Origin: Pseudomonas endophytica
GTDB taxonomy: Bacteria; Pseudomonadota; Gammaproteobacteria; Pseudomonadales; Pseudomonadaceae
Length of the DNA: 64,000 bases
NCBI RefSeq assembly: GCF_001411475.1
Contig: NZ_LLWH01000002.1
Coordinates: 20,960-84,959 of the forward strand
Reading direction: 5' to 3'
Shown one piece after another: positions 26,955 through 39,555 of the stretch (the first letter of the stretch is position 1; each line of letters begins with the position of its first letter). A program made the position numbers and the translations under genes. The notes beneath the pieces were generated by a model. The model made no database searches. It was not told the origin of the DNA and saw only the letters and a list, made by a program, of their open reading frames with translations.

Positions 26955-27369
26955 TTCTTCTATACCTGTTTAAAGGGCGAGTTGGGTCGCGCGGACATTG
27001 AGCGACTGCCTGTGAAACTTGATAAGTTGGAGCGATTAACATGCCGTCGTGGGGGAGGTTACTTAGTTAATCGCAGTGCCTTGGTTGGCGAGGTGAATTT
27101 TAGGGCGCTGCCTTATGGGCATATAGAGGGGCTTTTGATAAAGACTGTTGACAAATTCTGCAACAATCGTCGAAAACAGGTTGTGCTTTCAGGTGTTTCA
27201 AATCTGGCAGCGATGGCTTACGCGCTGTAAACACCGGTCTTGAGCCTCGCATAGTAAAAGCCATGAATTTTTTAGGTGTTTCTTACTACCAACGTCGAAT
27301 GGATCTCACGCCAAGGCCCAGATACAACTGGGTCATAAAACAACAACTACAAATATAGAGGTATGAAAC
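26955..27369. other. 415-bp gap upstream of acsA
   Basis: A TTG-started frame on the plus strand (26982-27230) is present but not convincing. Towards acsA there is a CCCAG-N6-CTGGG hairpin (about 27317-27331) and the A-rich Crc-type motif described separately. The acsA promoter should lie here but I could not place it. Confidence 0.4.
27339..27346 (+). promoter_or_regulatory. Hfq/Crc-type A-rich motif before acsA
   Basis: AACAACAA, an exact AANAANAA match within the stretch AAAACAACAACTACAAAT directly upstream of the AGAGGT ribosome binding site of acsA. Fits acetate activation as a catabolite-repressed function; inferred. Confidence 0.55.
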
Positions 27370-29325
27370 ATGAGTGCCGCTTCCCTGTATCCCGTACGCC
27401 CTGAGGTTGCAGCTAATACGCTGACTGACGAGGCGACCTACAAGGCGATGTATCAGCAATCCGTGGTCAATCCGGATGGCTTCTGGCGCGAGCAAGCCCA
27501 GCGTCTCGATTGGATCAAGCCGTTTACGACTGTTAAACAGACCTCTTTCGACGATCACCATGTCGACATCAAGTGGTTTGCCGACGGCACTCTCAACGTT
27601 TCCTACAATTGTCTGGACCGCCACCTGGCTGAGCGCGGGGATCAGATCGCGATTATTTGGGAGGGCGACGACCCTTCCGAGCAGCGCAACATTACCTACC
27701 GCGAGTTGCACGAAGAAGTCTGCAAGCTGGCTAACGCATTGCGCGGCCAAGACGTTCATCGTGGCGACGTCGTGACTATCTATATGCCAATGGTTCCAGA
27801 GGCGGTTGTCGCCATGCTGGCCTGTACCCGTATTGGCGCTATTCACTCGGTCGTTTTCGGCGGCTTCTCGCCCGAAGCACTGGCGGGGCGAATCATCGAC
27901 TGCAAATCCAAAGTCGTGATCACTGCCGACGAAGGCATACGTGGCGGCAAGCGCACTGCATTGAAAGCCAACGTTGATGTGGCGCTGACTAACCCTGACA
28001 CCTCCAGCGTGCAGAAAATTATCGTGTTCAAGCGTACGGGTGGCGACATTGCCTGGTACAAGCACCGCGATATTTGGTATCACGACTTGATGGCGGTGGC
28101 CTCGACCCACTGTGCGCCAAAAGAAATGGGCGCCGAAGAAGCCCTGTTCATCCTTTATACCTCCGGCTCCACAGGTAAGCCGAAAGGGGTGCAACACACC
28201 ACGGGCGGTTATCTGTTGTATGCCGCGTTAACCCATGAGCGCGTATTCGATTACCGTCCGGGTGAAGTCTATTGGTGTACCGCGGACGTCGGCTGGGTGA
28301 CTGGGCACACCTATATTGTCTATGGCCCGCTGGCCAATGGCGCGACCACGGTGTTGTTTGAGGGTGTGCCGAACTACCCGGATATCACCCGTGTGTCGAA
28401 AATCATCGATAAGCACAAGGTCAATATCCTCTACACCGCGCCAACAGCGATTCGCGCCATGATGGCTGAAGGCCAAGCAGCGGTAAAAGATGCCGACGGC
28501 TCAAGCCTGCGTTTGCTGGGTTCGGTGGGTGAACCCATCAATCCTGAGGCTTGGAACTGGTACTACACCACTGTTGGCAAAGAGCGCTGCCCCATTGTGG
28601 ATACTTGGTGGCAGACCGAAACCGGTGCTTGCCTAATGACCCCGCTGCCGGGTGCGCATGCGCTCAAGCCGGGTTCTGCGGCGCGTCCGTTCTTTGGTGT
28701 GGTGCCAGCGTTGGTAGACAACCTCGGCAACCTGATCGAAGGGCCAGCCGAAGGTAACTTGGTGATACTGGATTCGTGGCCGGGTCAGGCGCGTACGCTG
28801 TACGGCGATCATGATCGTTTTGTTGATACTTATTTCAAAACCTTCCGTGGCATGTACTTTACGGGCGACGGCGCGCGTCGCGATGAAGACGGTTACTACT
28901 GGATCACCGGTCGTGTGGATGACGTGCTTAACGTTTCCGGCCACCGCATGGGGACGGCCGAGATCGAAAGCGCGATGGTTGCGCACGCCAAAGTCGCTGA
29001 GGCGGCGGTTGTCGGTGTGCCGCATGACCTCAAAGGGCAGGGCATCTATGTCTACGTCACGCTCAATGGCGGTGAAGAGCCGTCCGAGGAGCTGCGTCAG
29101 GAGTTGAAAAACTGGGTGCGTAAGGAAATCGGTCCAATTGCCTCGCCGGATGTTATCCAGTGGGCTCCGGGCTTGCCTAAAACCCGTTCGGGCAAAATCA
29201 TGCGTCGCATTCTGCGCAAAATTGCCACAGGCGAGTATGACGGTTTGGGAGATATTTCGACCTTGGCGGATCCGGGCGTGGTTCAGCAACTGATCGACAC
29301 TCACAAGGGCATGAAGGCCGCGTAA
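27370..29325 (+). CDS. acsA: Acetyl-CoA synthetase
   Basis: 651 aa, normal length. Makes acetyl-CoA from acetate, ATP and CoA through acetyl-AMP. The motifs are complete: [48 protein letters not shown] and the acetylatable lysine near the C-terminus in [24 protein letters not shown] precedes the ATG. It sits next to the aot transport operon as in P. aeruginosa, and is followed by a REP pair rather than an obvious T-rich terminator. Confidence 0.97.
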   Translation: MSAASLYPVRPEVAANTLTDEATYKAMYQQSVVNPDGFWREQAQRLDWIKPFTTVKQTSFDDHHVDIKWFADGTLNVSYNCLDRHLAERGDQIAIIWEGDDPSEQRNITYRELHEEVCKLANALRGQDVHRGDVVTIYMPMVPEAVVAMLACTRIGAIHSVVFGGFSPEALAGRIIDCKSKVVITADEGIRGGKRTALKANVDVALTNPDTSSVQKIIVFKRTGGDIAWYKHRDIWYHDLMAVASTHCAPKEMGAEEALFILYTSGSTGKPKGVQHTTGGYLLYAALTHERVFDYRPGEVYWCTADVGWVTGHTYIVYGPLANGATTVLFEGVPNYPDITRVSKIIDKHKVNILYTAPTAIRAMMAEGQAAVKDADGSSLRLLGSVGEPINPEAWNWYYTTVGKERCPIVDTWWQTETGACLMTPLPGAHALKPGSAARPFFGVVPALVDNLGNLIEGPAEGNLVILDSWPGQARTLYGDHDRFVDTYFKTFRGMYFTGDGARRDEDGYYWITGRVDDVLNVSGHRMGTAEIESAMVAHAKVAEAAVVGVPHDLKGQGIYVYVTLNGGEEPSEELRQELKNWVRKEIGPIASPDVIQWAPGLPKTRSGKIMRRILRKIATGEYDGLGDISTLADPGVVQQLIDTHKGMKAA

Positions 29326-29373
29326 CGGCCCTTCTTATTTCGCTCGTTGAGCGATCACATTCCCTCCCCTTAA

Positions 29374-29430
29374 AGCTGCCGCAGGCTACGATCTTTTAAA
29401 GATCAAAAATCGCAGCCTGCGGCAGCTCCT
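29374..29430. repeat. REP element pair after acsA
   Basis: AAGCTGCCGCAGGCTACGATC and its inverse GATCAAAAATCGCAGCCTGC, forming a palindromic pair centred on TTTTAAAGATCAAAA. Confidence 0.8.
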
Positions 29431-29881
29431 TGGCTCGGTGTTGCCCATACAGGTGTTACCTCGTGTGTAACCGTGTGCCCAAAAAAACGTCCATATGCTA
29501 CTAAAGGCACTGTTTTAGAGCTCTTGGGCAGCCCTCATTAAATAAGATGAAACGCTACACTTGCCGGAATAGAAGGGTTTGCGAATAATAGGCCCGCTAT
29601 TTGCAACTCATATAGGTTCTATATCTTTTGCTCTTGCACTAATTTGAAGAGCTGTCAATGCTTTGGGTCGTCTTTCTCGGTGCATTTGTAATATGTTGTC
29701 GCATTGAGGAAATAACGGCTTGAAGCCTGTCGTTAGAATGCCGATCACTCGCTCGTCGTCGTTGGTGTGCTGAATGTTGTTCAACACCTGAAGGACGTGG
29801 CGCCGCATTCCCGGTTTAACCTCCGCATATTGGGCTCAGGCTCACTCTGCATTTTTTGCCCTTTACCGATGGAGTCCTAAG
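29431..29881. other. Non-coding leader/promoter region of aotJ
   Basis: Besides the ArgR half-site listed separately I see no convincing gene. A 66-codon minus-strand frame (29608-29808) overlaps the ArgR site and is treated as spurious. The region is AT-richer than the flanks. Confidence 0.4.
29697..29717 (+). promoter_or_regulatory. ArgR half-site upstream of aotJ
   Basis: TGTCGC-ATTGAGGA-AA matches the Pseudomonas ArgR consensus TGTCGC-N8-AA-N5 exactly. A degenerate partner (TCTCGG) lies 22 bp upstream as a direct repeat, the arrangement known for ArgR sites. It is about 165 bp before aotJ. Confidence 0.6.
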
Positions 29882-30667
29882 ATGAAGAAACTCGTGCTTC
29901 TTGGCGCCTTGGCACTGTCCGTGCTGTCCATGCAGGCTTTTGCTGACACAAAGCCACTGAAAATTGGCATTGAAGCCGCTTACCCTCCGTTCGCCTCTAA
30001 AGCACCAGACGGCAGCATTGTTGGCTTTGACTATGACATCGGTAACGCTCTGTGTGAGCAGATGCAAGTCAAATGCGTTTGGGTTGAGCAAGAGTTCGAC
30101 GGCCTGATCCCGGCGCTTAAAGTGCGCAAGATCGACGCTATTTTGTCTTCGATGTCGATTACCGACGATCGCAAGAAATCGGTCGATTTCACCAACCGTT
30201 ACTACCTGACCCCAGCCCGCCTGGTGCTGAAGGAAGGTACAACTGTTTCCGATTCTCTTGATGAGCTCAAAGGCAAGAAAATCGGCGTACAGCGCGGTTC
30301 GATCCACGATCGTTTCGCCAAGGAAGTATTGGCTCCTAAAGGCGCCACCGTTGTGCCTTACAGCTCGCAGAACGAAATCTATCTGGACATCGAAGCGGGC
30401 CGTCTAGACGGCACTGTTGCAGACGCCACCCTGTTGCAGGAAGGCTTTCTGGATGCTCCGGCTGGTAAAGGCTACGCGTTTGTCGGCCCAGCGTTTACTG
30501 ACGCCAAATACTTTGGTGATGGCATCGGCATCGCCGTGCGTAAAGGTGATACAGAGCTGAAAGACAAAATCGACGGTGCAATCGTAGCTATCCGTGCAAA
30601 CGGCAAGTACGACGAGATCCAGAAAAAATACTTCAACTTCGATATTTACGGCCCTGAAGCCAAGTAA
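29882..30667 (+). CDS. aotJ: Arginine/ornithine ABC transporter, periplasmic binding protein
   Basis: 261 aa with a clear signal peptide ([21 protein letters not shown]). The type-3 solute-binding domain is complete: [54 protein letters not shown] and [16 protein letters not shown]. Delivers arginine/ornithine to AotQM. First gene of aotJ-aotQ-aotM-aotP; a hairpin between aotJ and aotQ likely keeps binding-protein levels high relative to the membrane components. Confidence 0.93.
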   Translation: MKKLVLLGALALSVLSMQAFADTKPLKIGIEAAYPPFASKAPDGSIVGFDYDIGNALCEQMQVKCVWVEQEFDGLIPALKVRKIDAILSSMSITDDRKKSVDFTNRYYLTPARLVLKEGTTVSDSLDELKGKKIGVQRGSIHDRFAKEVLAPKGATVVPYSSQNEIYLDIEAGRLDGTVADATLLQEGFLDAPAGKGYAFVGPAFTDAKYFGDGIGIAVRKGDTELKDKIDGAIVAIRANGKYDEIQKKYFNFDIYGPEAK

Positions 30668-30688
30668 ATCATCGCGGCTGTAAGTCTG

Positions 30689-30732
30689 AAATGGCGCAAG
30701 CGACAGGATGTCTGAAGTTTGCGCCATTTTTT
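30689..30732 (+). terminator. Attenuating hairpin between aotJ and aotQ
   Basis: AAATGGCGCAA / TTTGCGCCATTT arms with T6 at the right end, 39 bp before the aotQ ATG. Typical intra-operon partial terminator of binding-protein transporters. Confidence 0.75.
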
Positions 30733-30770
30733 ATTCAAATTTTCGAGCTAATTTTTCGAGGGCCGGAATC

Positions 30771-31460
30771 ATGTTGAAAGGCTACGGGGCTGTCATCCTC
30801 GATGGCGCTTGGCTGACGCTTCAACTCGCCTTGTCGTCCATGGCCTTGGCCATTGTTCTAGGTCTGATTGGTGTTTCAATGCGGCTGTCGCCAGTGCGCT
30901 GGTTGGCCTGGTTGGGTGATCTGTATTCAACAGTCATTCGCGGGATTCCCGATCTGGTGCTGATCCTGCTGATTTTCTACGGCGGCCAGAATTTACTGAA
31001 CAACGTCGCGCCGATGCTCGGTTATGACGACTACATCGACCTGAATCCGTTTTCAGCCGGTGTTTTCACCTTGGGCTTTATCTTTGGTGCGTACTTGTCC
31101 GAAACCTTTCGCGGCGCTTTTATGGCGATCCCTAAAGGTCAGGCCGAAGCCGGTATGGCGTATGGCATGAGTCGTTCCCAAGTATTTTTTCGGGTGCTGG
31201 TGCCGCAGATGATTCGCTTGGCGATTCCCGGTTTCACCAACAATTGGTTGGTGCTGACCAAAGCCACAGCCTTGATTTCGGTAGTCGGTTTGCAAGACAT
31301 GATGTTCAAGGCCAAGCAGGCAGCGGATGCTACCCGCGAACCCTTTACCTTCTTTTTGGCCGTGGCAGCGTTGTACCTGGTGATGACCAGTGTTTCGTTG
31401 CTGGCGTTGCGACAACTTGAAAAGCGCTACTCGGTAGGCGTAAAGGTGGCTGAACTATGA
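30771..31460 (+). CDS. aotQ: Arginine/ornithine ABC transporter permease AotQ
   Basis: 229 aa from the ATG at 30771, giving MLKGYGAVILDGAWLTLQL; 21 upstream in-frame codons overlap the terminator hairpin and are rejected. Five or so membrane segments with the HisQ/M-type permease motif EAGMAYGMSRSQVFFRVLVPQ (EAA loop, shown here over 21 residues less one end: AGMAYGMSRSQVFFRVL). The stop overlaps the aotM start by 4 bp (ATGA). Confidence 0.92.
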   Translation: MLKGYGAVILDGAWLTLQLALSSMALAIVLGLIGVSMRLSPVRWLAWLGDLYSTVIRGIPDLVLILLIFYGGQNLLNNVAPMLGYDDYIDLNPFSAGVFTLGFIFGAYLSETFRGAFMAIPKGQAEAGMAYGMSRSQVFFRVLVPQMIRLAIPGFTNNWLVLTKATALISVVGLQDMMFKAKQAADATREPFTFFLAVAALYLVMTSVSLLALRQLEKRYSVGVKVAEL

Positions 31461-32155
31461 TCTTCGACTACAACGTCATTTGGGAGAGCATGCCGCTGTA
31501 CCTGAGCGGGATGGTTGAAACACTTAAGCTGCTGGGCATTTCGCTGTTCTTTGGCTTGCTGGTGGCACTGCCGCTGGGCTTGATGCGTGTGTCGAGGCGT
31601 CCGTGGGTCAATTTTCCGGCGTGGCTCTACACCTATGTGATTCGCGGCACGCCGATGCTGGTGCAGCTGTTTTTGATCTATTACGGCCTGGCTCAGTTTG
31701 ACGCGGTACGTGAAAGCTTTGTCTGGCCCTTACTGTCCAGCGCCACCTTTTGCGCCTGTTTGGCTTTTGCGATCAACACCAGTGCTTACACCGCCGAAAT
31801 CATCGCCGGTAGCCTCAAGGCTACGCCTCATGGCGAGATTGAAGCCGCTAAGGCGATGGGGATGTCGCCGGGCAAAATGTATCGCCGTATTTTGTTGCCA
31901 TCGGCCATGCGCCGCGCGCTGCCGCAATACAGCAACGAAGTGATCATGATGCTCCAGACCACCAGTCTTGCGTCCATCGTGACCCTAATCGACATCACCG
32001 GGGCTGCGCGCACCGTCAATGCGCAGTACTACTTGCCGTTTGAAGCCTATATCACCGCAGGTGCGTTCTACCTGTGCCTGACCTTCATTCTGGTGCGCCT
32101 GTTCAAATTGGCAGAACGCCGCTGGCTGGGCTACATGGCCCCACGCAAGGCTTGA
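31457..32155 (+). CDS. aotM: Arginine/ornithine ABC transporter permease AotM
   Basis: 232 aa. HisM-type permease with about five membrane segments and the EAA loop EAAKAMGMSPGKMYRRILLP that contacts the ATPase. The start codon overlaps the aotQ stop, so the two permeases are translationally coupled. In P. aeruginosa an extra gene, aotO, follows here; it is missing in this genome and aotP comes next after a 52-bp gap. Confidence 0.92.
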   Translation: MIFDYNVIWESMPLYLSGMVETLKLLGISLFFGLLVALPLGLMRVSRRPWVNFPAWLYTYVIRGTPMLVQLFLIYYGLAQFDAVRESFVWPLLSSATFCACLAFAINTSAYTAEIIAGSLKATPHGEIEAAKAMGMSPGKMYRRILLPSAMRRALPQYSNEVIMMLQTTSLASIVTLIDITGAARTVNAQYYLPFEAYITAGAFYLCLTFILVRLFKLAERRWLGYMAPRKA

Positions 32156-32207
32156 GAGTTGAGCGGCGCTCAACGTCTGACCCACTGTATTTGTGAGAAC
32201 CGACAGC

Positions 32208-32972
32208 ATGTACAAACTTGAAGTCCAAGACCTGCATAAGCGCTACGGCAGTCATGAGGTGCTCAAAGGTGTGTCTCTGGCAGCCAAAGCAGGTGATGTG
32301 ATCAGCATCATCGGTTCTAGCGGGTCAGGCAAAAGTACCTTTTTGCGCTGTATCAACCTGCTGGAGCAACCGCACGCGGGCAAGATCCTGCTCAATAACG
32401 AAGAGCTGAAGCTGATCGCGAAGAAAGACGGCGCACTGGTCGCGGCTGATCCAAAGCAGTTGCAGCGCATGCGTTCGCGTTTGTCGATGGTGTTTCAGCA
32501 TTTCAACCTGTGGTCGCACATGACTGCGTTGGAAAACATCATGGAAGCGCCCGTGCATGTGCTGGGCATGTCTAAGACCGAGGCGCGGGAAAAAGCCGAG
32601 CATTACCTGAATAAGGTCGGTGTGGCCCACCGTAAAGATGCCTATCCTGGGCATATGTCCGGGGGTGAGCAGCAACGTGTGGCCATTGCCCGTGCGTTGG
32701 CGATGGAGCCGGAAGTGATGCTGTTTGACGAGCCGACCTCGGCACTTGACCCGGAGCTGGTGGGGGACGTGTTGAAAGTCATGCAGGACCTCGCTCTCGA
32801 AGGTCGGACCATGGTGGTGGTAACGCACGAAATGGGCTTTGCGCGCGAAGTCTCAAACCAGTTGGTGTTCTTACACAAAGGGGTCGTAGAAGAGAGTGGC
32901 AACCCGCGTGAAGTACTGGTTAACCCGCAGTGCGAGCGTTTGAAGCAGTTTTTGTCGGGCAGTCTTAAGTAA
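32208..32972 (+). CDS. aotP: Arginine/ornithine ABC transporter ATP-binding protein
   Basis: 254 aa from the ATG at 32208; a GTG five codons upstream is possible but the [14 protein letters not shown] start matches the family. Walker [11 protein letters not shown]-loop VFQHFNLW, signature [15 protein letters not shown], Walker B VMLFDEP and the H-loop [12 protein letters not shown] are all intact. Powers AotQM-mediated arginine/ornithine uptake. Confidence 0.94.
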   Translation: MYKLEVQDLHKRYGSHEVLKGVSLAAKAGDVISIIGSSGSGKSTFLRCINLLEQPHAGKILLNNEELKLIAKKDGALVAADPKQLQRMRSRLSMVFQHFNLWSHMTALENIMEAPVHVLGMSKTEAREKAEHYLNKVGVAHRKDAYPGHMSGGEQQRVAIARALAMEPEVMLFDEPTSALDPELVGDVLKVMQDLALEGRTMVVVTHEMGFAREVSNQLVFLHKGVVEESGNPREVLVNPQCERLKQFLSGSLK

Positions 32973-33099
32973 TTAACCGCGTCGCGAGACTGCTTTTTTG
33001 CACCAACTTAGTGCATGCTTCCCCGATTAGCGGTGGCGGATCTAGCTTGGTGGTTGCCACCTTCGGCATTAACACTGTTTACGTTTCGGATTGCATGCC

Positions 33100-34089
33100 A
33101 TGACTGCCCATCGAATAGGTTTTCTGATTTGGCCCAGCACCAAAGCACTGACGCTGGCGCTGGCTGAGGAGGCCTTGCGTGTTGCTCAGCGGGTGCACCC
33201 TGAAGTGGCTTACGAGCTGGTGTTTCTAAGTGCCGAAGCACCGGCTGAAGCCATCGCGGGTGGTTGGCAATTGCCGGGTGAACCGTGGGCCGGAAAGCTT
33301 GAGGGGTGTCAGAAACTATTTCTGGTGGCTGATGAGCCGCCAGTCGCGATTGCGCCCGCGCTCAGCAGTGCGCTCAAGCAACTGGTGCGTGCAGGCTGCG
33401 TGATTGGCGGGTTGTCGGCGGGTGTCTATCCTTTGGCGCAACTAGGCTTGCTTGATGGCTACCGAGCGGCCGTGCACTGGCGCTGGCAGGATGACTTTGC
33501 TGAACGCTTCCCTAAAGTGATTGCCACCAGTCATTTGTTTGATTGGGATCGTGATCGTTTAAGTGCCTGCGGTGGCATGTCAGTACTTGATCTGTTGCTC
33601 GCTTTGCTGGCTCGAGATCACGGTGCGGAATTGGCGGGAGCAGTGTCTGAAGAGTTAGTGGTCGAACGGATTCGAGAGGGTGGCGAGCGCCAGCGTATTC
33701 CGTTGCAAAACCGCTTAGGTTCCAGCCACCCGAAGCTGACTCAGGCCGTGCTGTTGATGGAAGCCAATATTGAAGAGCCGCTCACAACTGACGAGATTGC
33801 GCAGCATGTGTGCGTGTCGCGTCGTCAGTTGGAGCGTATTTTTAAACAGTACCTCAACCGTGTGCCGAGTCAGTACTACCTTGAGCTGCGCTTGAACAAG
33901 GCGCGTCAAATGTTGATGCAAACGAGCAAGTCGATTATCCAGATCGGTTTGTCATGCGGGTTCTCCTCGGGGCCGCACTTCTCCAGCGCTTATCGAAACT
34001 TCTTTGGTGCAACGCCGCGCGAAGATCGTAATCAGCGTCGCAGCAGCAGCCCGTTCGAATTGTCATCAGTGCCTTCCGAGCGCGGCTAA
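33100..34089 (+). CDS. argR: ArgR, AraC-family regulator of arginine metabolism
   Basis: 329 aa from the ATG at 33100; a TTG three codons upstream is discounted. N-terminal GATase1/DJ-1-like domain (about 1-190, containing CVIGGLSAGVYPLAQLGLL) and C-terminal AraC DNA-binding domain (about 210-310, TTDEIAQHVCVSRRQLERIF and IIQIGLSCGFSSGPHFSSAY). This is the Pseudomonas ArgR, unrelated to enterobacterial ArgR; it activates aot and aru with arginine. Matching half-sites precede aotJ and aruC. Confidence 0.94.
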   Translation: MTAHRIGFLIWPSTKALTLALAEEALRVAQRVHPEVAYELVFLSAEAPAEAIAGGWQLPGEPWAGKLEGCQKLFLVADEPPVAIAPALSSALKQLVRAGCVIGGLSAGVYPLAQLGLLDGYRAAVHWRWQDDFAERFPKVIATSHLFDWDRDRLSACGGMSVLDLLLALLARDHGAELAGAVSEELVVERIREGGERQRIPLQNRLGSSHPKLTQAVLLMEANIEEPLTTDEIAQHVCVSRRQLERIFKQYLNRVPSQYYLELRLNKARQMLMQTSKSIIQIGLSCGFSSGPHFSSAYRNFFGATPREDRNQRRSSSPFELSSVPSERG

Positions 34090-34136
34090 CTCGCTCTCTT
34101 TTTTGTGTCGCTTGCGTTGCTGCGGCCTTTGTTTGC

Positions 34137-34213
34137 GTAGGAGCTGCCGCAGGCTGCGATCTTTTGATCTTAAAAAGATCGCGAGCAATCGAGCGTCGAC
34201 CGGCTGCTCCTAC
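34137..34213. repeat. REP element pair
   Basis: GTAGGAGCTGCCGCAGGCTG at the left, and at the right an inverted, diverged arm GTCGACCGGCTGCTCCTAC of the same type seen at 9972-10047. Lies after argR. Confidence 0.78.
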
Positions 34214-34382
34214 AGTCCATATTTGTGATCTTTTTTGTGTCGTCATATGGATGCACGCAGGCTGGCGCTCATTTGGCTTGAGAACATAGTTGCTATCGTT
34301 CGTGCGTAACCGAGTTTTTTCTCGTTACAAAAGGCTTTTCTGGGTGCGCGTAGCGTTTAAACTGCGTCTTTGCGATGCAATA

Positions 34383-34403
34383 TGTCGCATTGCTATAAAC
34401 CCT
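34383..34403 (+). promoter_or_regulatory. ArgR half-site 1 upstream of aruC
   Basis: TGTCGC-ATTGCTAT-AA-ACCCT, an exact match to TGTCGC-N8-AA-N5, about 145 bp before aruC. Confidence 0.65.
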
Positions 34404-34433
34404 GTAAAACCGCGGTTTAGCGCTATAAGAAGT

Positions 34434-34454
34434 TGTCGCTTGGCGGCAAGGCCG
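34434..34454 (+). promoter_or_regulatory. ArgR half-site 2 upstream of aruC
   Basis: TGTCGC-TTGGCGGC-AA-GGCCG, a second exact match 51 bp downstream of the first and in the same orientation. The rest of 34214-34526 shows no gene. Confidence 0.65.
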
Positions 34455-34499
34455 CGTCATCATCTGTCCTTACAATCCCCCTACCGCTCGCCATTTTAG

Positions 34500-35744
<1,245 letters not shown>

Positions 35745-35760
35745 TCTACGCCTCCCTCTG

Positions 35761-35814
35761 AAGGAGCGAGCTTGCTGGCGATTTTTAAATAACTCGCAGC
35801 AAGCTCGATCCTAC
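35761..35814. repeat. REP-like inverted repeat, second family
   Basis: AGGAGCGAGCTTGCTGGCGA and its inverse CGCAGCAAGCTCGATCCT, the GCGAGCAAGCTCGCTCC family of Pseudomonas REP, different from the main family in this window. Lies between aruC and aruF. Confidence 0.75.
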
Positions 35815-35854
35815 AAAGGCCCTATTTTTATTTTCTGGATTAAGGAGTGACACC

Positions 35855-36874
35855 ATGCTGGTGATGCGCCCCGCGCAAATGGCTGACCTGAGCGAGGTAC
35901 AGCGTCTGGCTGCGGACAGCCCGATTGGTGTCACTTCATTGCCGGACGATCTCGACCGTTTGCGCGATAAGATCGCCGCGTCCGAAGCCTCGTTTGCTGC
36001 CGAAGTCAGTTTCAATGGCGAAGAGAGTTACTTCTTCGTTCTAGAAGACACGACCACTGGCAAGCTGGTGGGTTGTTCGGCCATCGTGGCGTCGGCCGGG
36101 TACTCTGAGCCTTTTTATAGTTTTCGTAACGAGACGTTCGTTCACGCCTCGCGTGAATTAAAAATCCATAACAAAATTCACGTGCTTTCGCAGTGTCACG
36201 ACTTGACCGGCAACAGCCTGTTAACCAGCTTTTACGTGGTCCCGGATTTAGTGGGTACAGCCTGGTCCGAGCTTAACTCCCGAGGTCGTTTGTTGTTTGT
36301 GGCCAACCACCCGGAACGCTTTGCTGATTCGGTAGTGACCGAAATCGTCGGCTACAGCGATGAACAGGGCGACTCGCCGTTTTGGGATGCCATTGGTCGC
36401 AACTTTTTCGATCTGAACTATGCCGCCGCTGAGCGTCTGTGCGGGTTGAAAAGCCGCACCTTCCTCGCCGAACTGATGCCGCATTACCCGATTTATGTGC
36501 CGTTGCTGCCAGACAGCGCTCAAGAAGCGATGGGGCAAGTACACCCGCGGGCGCAAATCACTTTCGATATTTTGATGCGCGAAGGTTTCGAGACGGATCA
36601 TTACATCGACATTTTCGACGGAGGCCCGACTCTGCATGCGCGGATTTCGGGTATCCGTTCAATCGCTCAAAGCCGCGTGGTTCCAGTCAAGCTCGGTGAG
36701 CCGGTGAAAGGTGGCGGTCGCCAGTACTTAGTGGCAAATGCCCAGTTGCAGGATTACCGCGCCGTACTACTGGAGCTCGACTGGGCGCCGGGCAAGCCGA
36801 TCACCCTGGATCTGGAAGCGGCCGAAGCACTTGGCGTTGGCGAAGGTGTCAGCGTGCGAGTGGTGGCGGTTTAA
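35855..36874 (+). CDS. aruF: Arginine N-succinyltransferase, alpha subunit
   Basis: 339 aa with TAAGGAGTGACACC before the ATG. AstA/AruFG fold: MLVMRPAQMADLSEVQRLA, SFRNETFVHASRELKIHNK, LSQCHDLTGNSLLTSFYV and ETDHYIDIFDGGPTLHA. Transfers succinyl from succinyl-CoA to arginine, the first AST step. Pseudomonads use two related subunits, AruF and AruG, encoded side by side. Confidence 0.95.
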   Translation: MLVMRPAQMADLSEVQRLAADSPIGVTSLPDDLDRLRDKIAASEASFAAEVSFNGEESYFFVLEDTTTGKLVGCSAIVASAGYSEPFYSFRNETFVHASRELKIHNKIHVLSQCHDLTGNSLLTSFYVVPDLVGTAWSELNSRGRLLFVANHPERFADSVVTEIVGYSDEQGDSPFWDAIGRNFFDLNYAAAERLCGLKSRTFLAELMPHYPIYVPLLPDSAQEAMGQVHPRAQITFDILMREGFETDHYIDIFDGGPTLHARISGIRSIAQSRVVPVKLGEPVKGGGRQYLVANAQLQDYRAVLLELDWAPGKPITLDLEAAEALGVGEGVSVRVVAV

Positions 36875-36929
36875 CGCGTTTGAGCGAGTGTCACGGGGGT
36901 CGCCAGCGAGCCCTGTTTAAGGAGATAGC

Positions 36930-39433
<2,504 letters not shown>

Positions 39434-39445
39434 CTGCTGTCCTTC

Positions 39446-39508
39446 GTAGGAGCTGCCGCAGGCTGCGATTTTTAAAGTCATAAGATCGCAGCCTGCGGCA
39501 GCCCCTAC
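39446..39508. repeat. REP element pair between astD and astB
   Basis: GTAGGAGCTGCCGCAGGCTG and inverted GCAGCCTGCGGCAGCCCCTAC around TTTTTAAAGTCATAAGATC. Being inside an operon it could act as an mRNA stability element. Confidence 0.8.
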
Positions 39509-39555
39509 GGGGTGTTGCAACTTGTGTATTACCACCGTTTGCCGGAGCCTCACCG

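Noticed and set aside
26982..27230. 82-codon plus-strand frame upstream of acsA
   Set aside because: Starts with TTG, has no recognisable domain and occupies the acsA promoter region; probably chance, though AAGGGCGAG precedes it.
29608..29808. 66-codon minus-strand frame upstream of aotJ with a distant GGAGG
   Set aside because: It covers an exact ArgR half-site and the presumed aotJ promoter, and its sequence resembles no family I know.
34290..34499. 69-codon frame between argR and aruC
   Set aside because: Arg/Ser-rich low-information sequence overlapping both ArgR half-sites.
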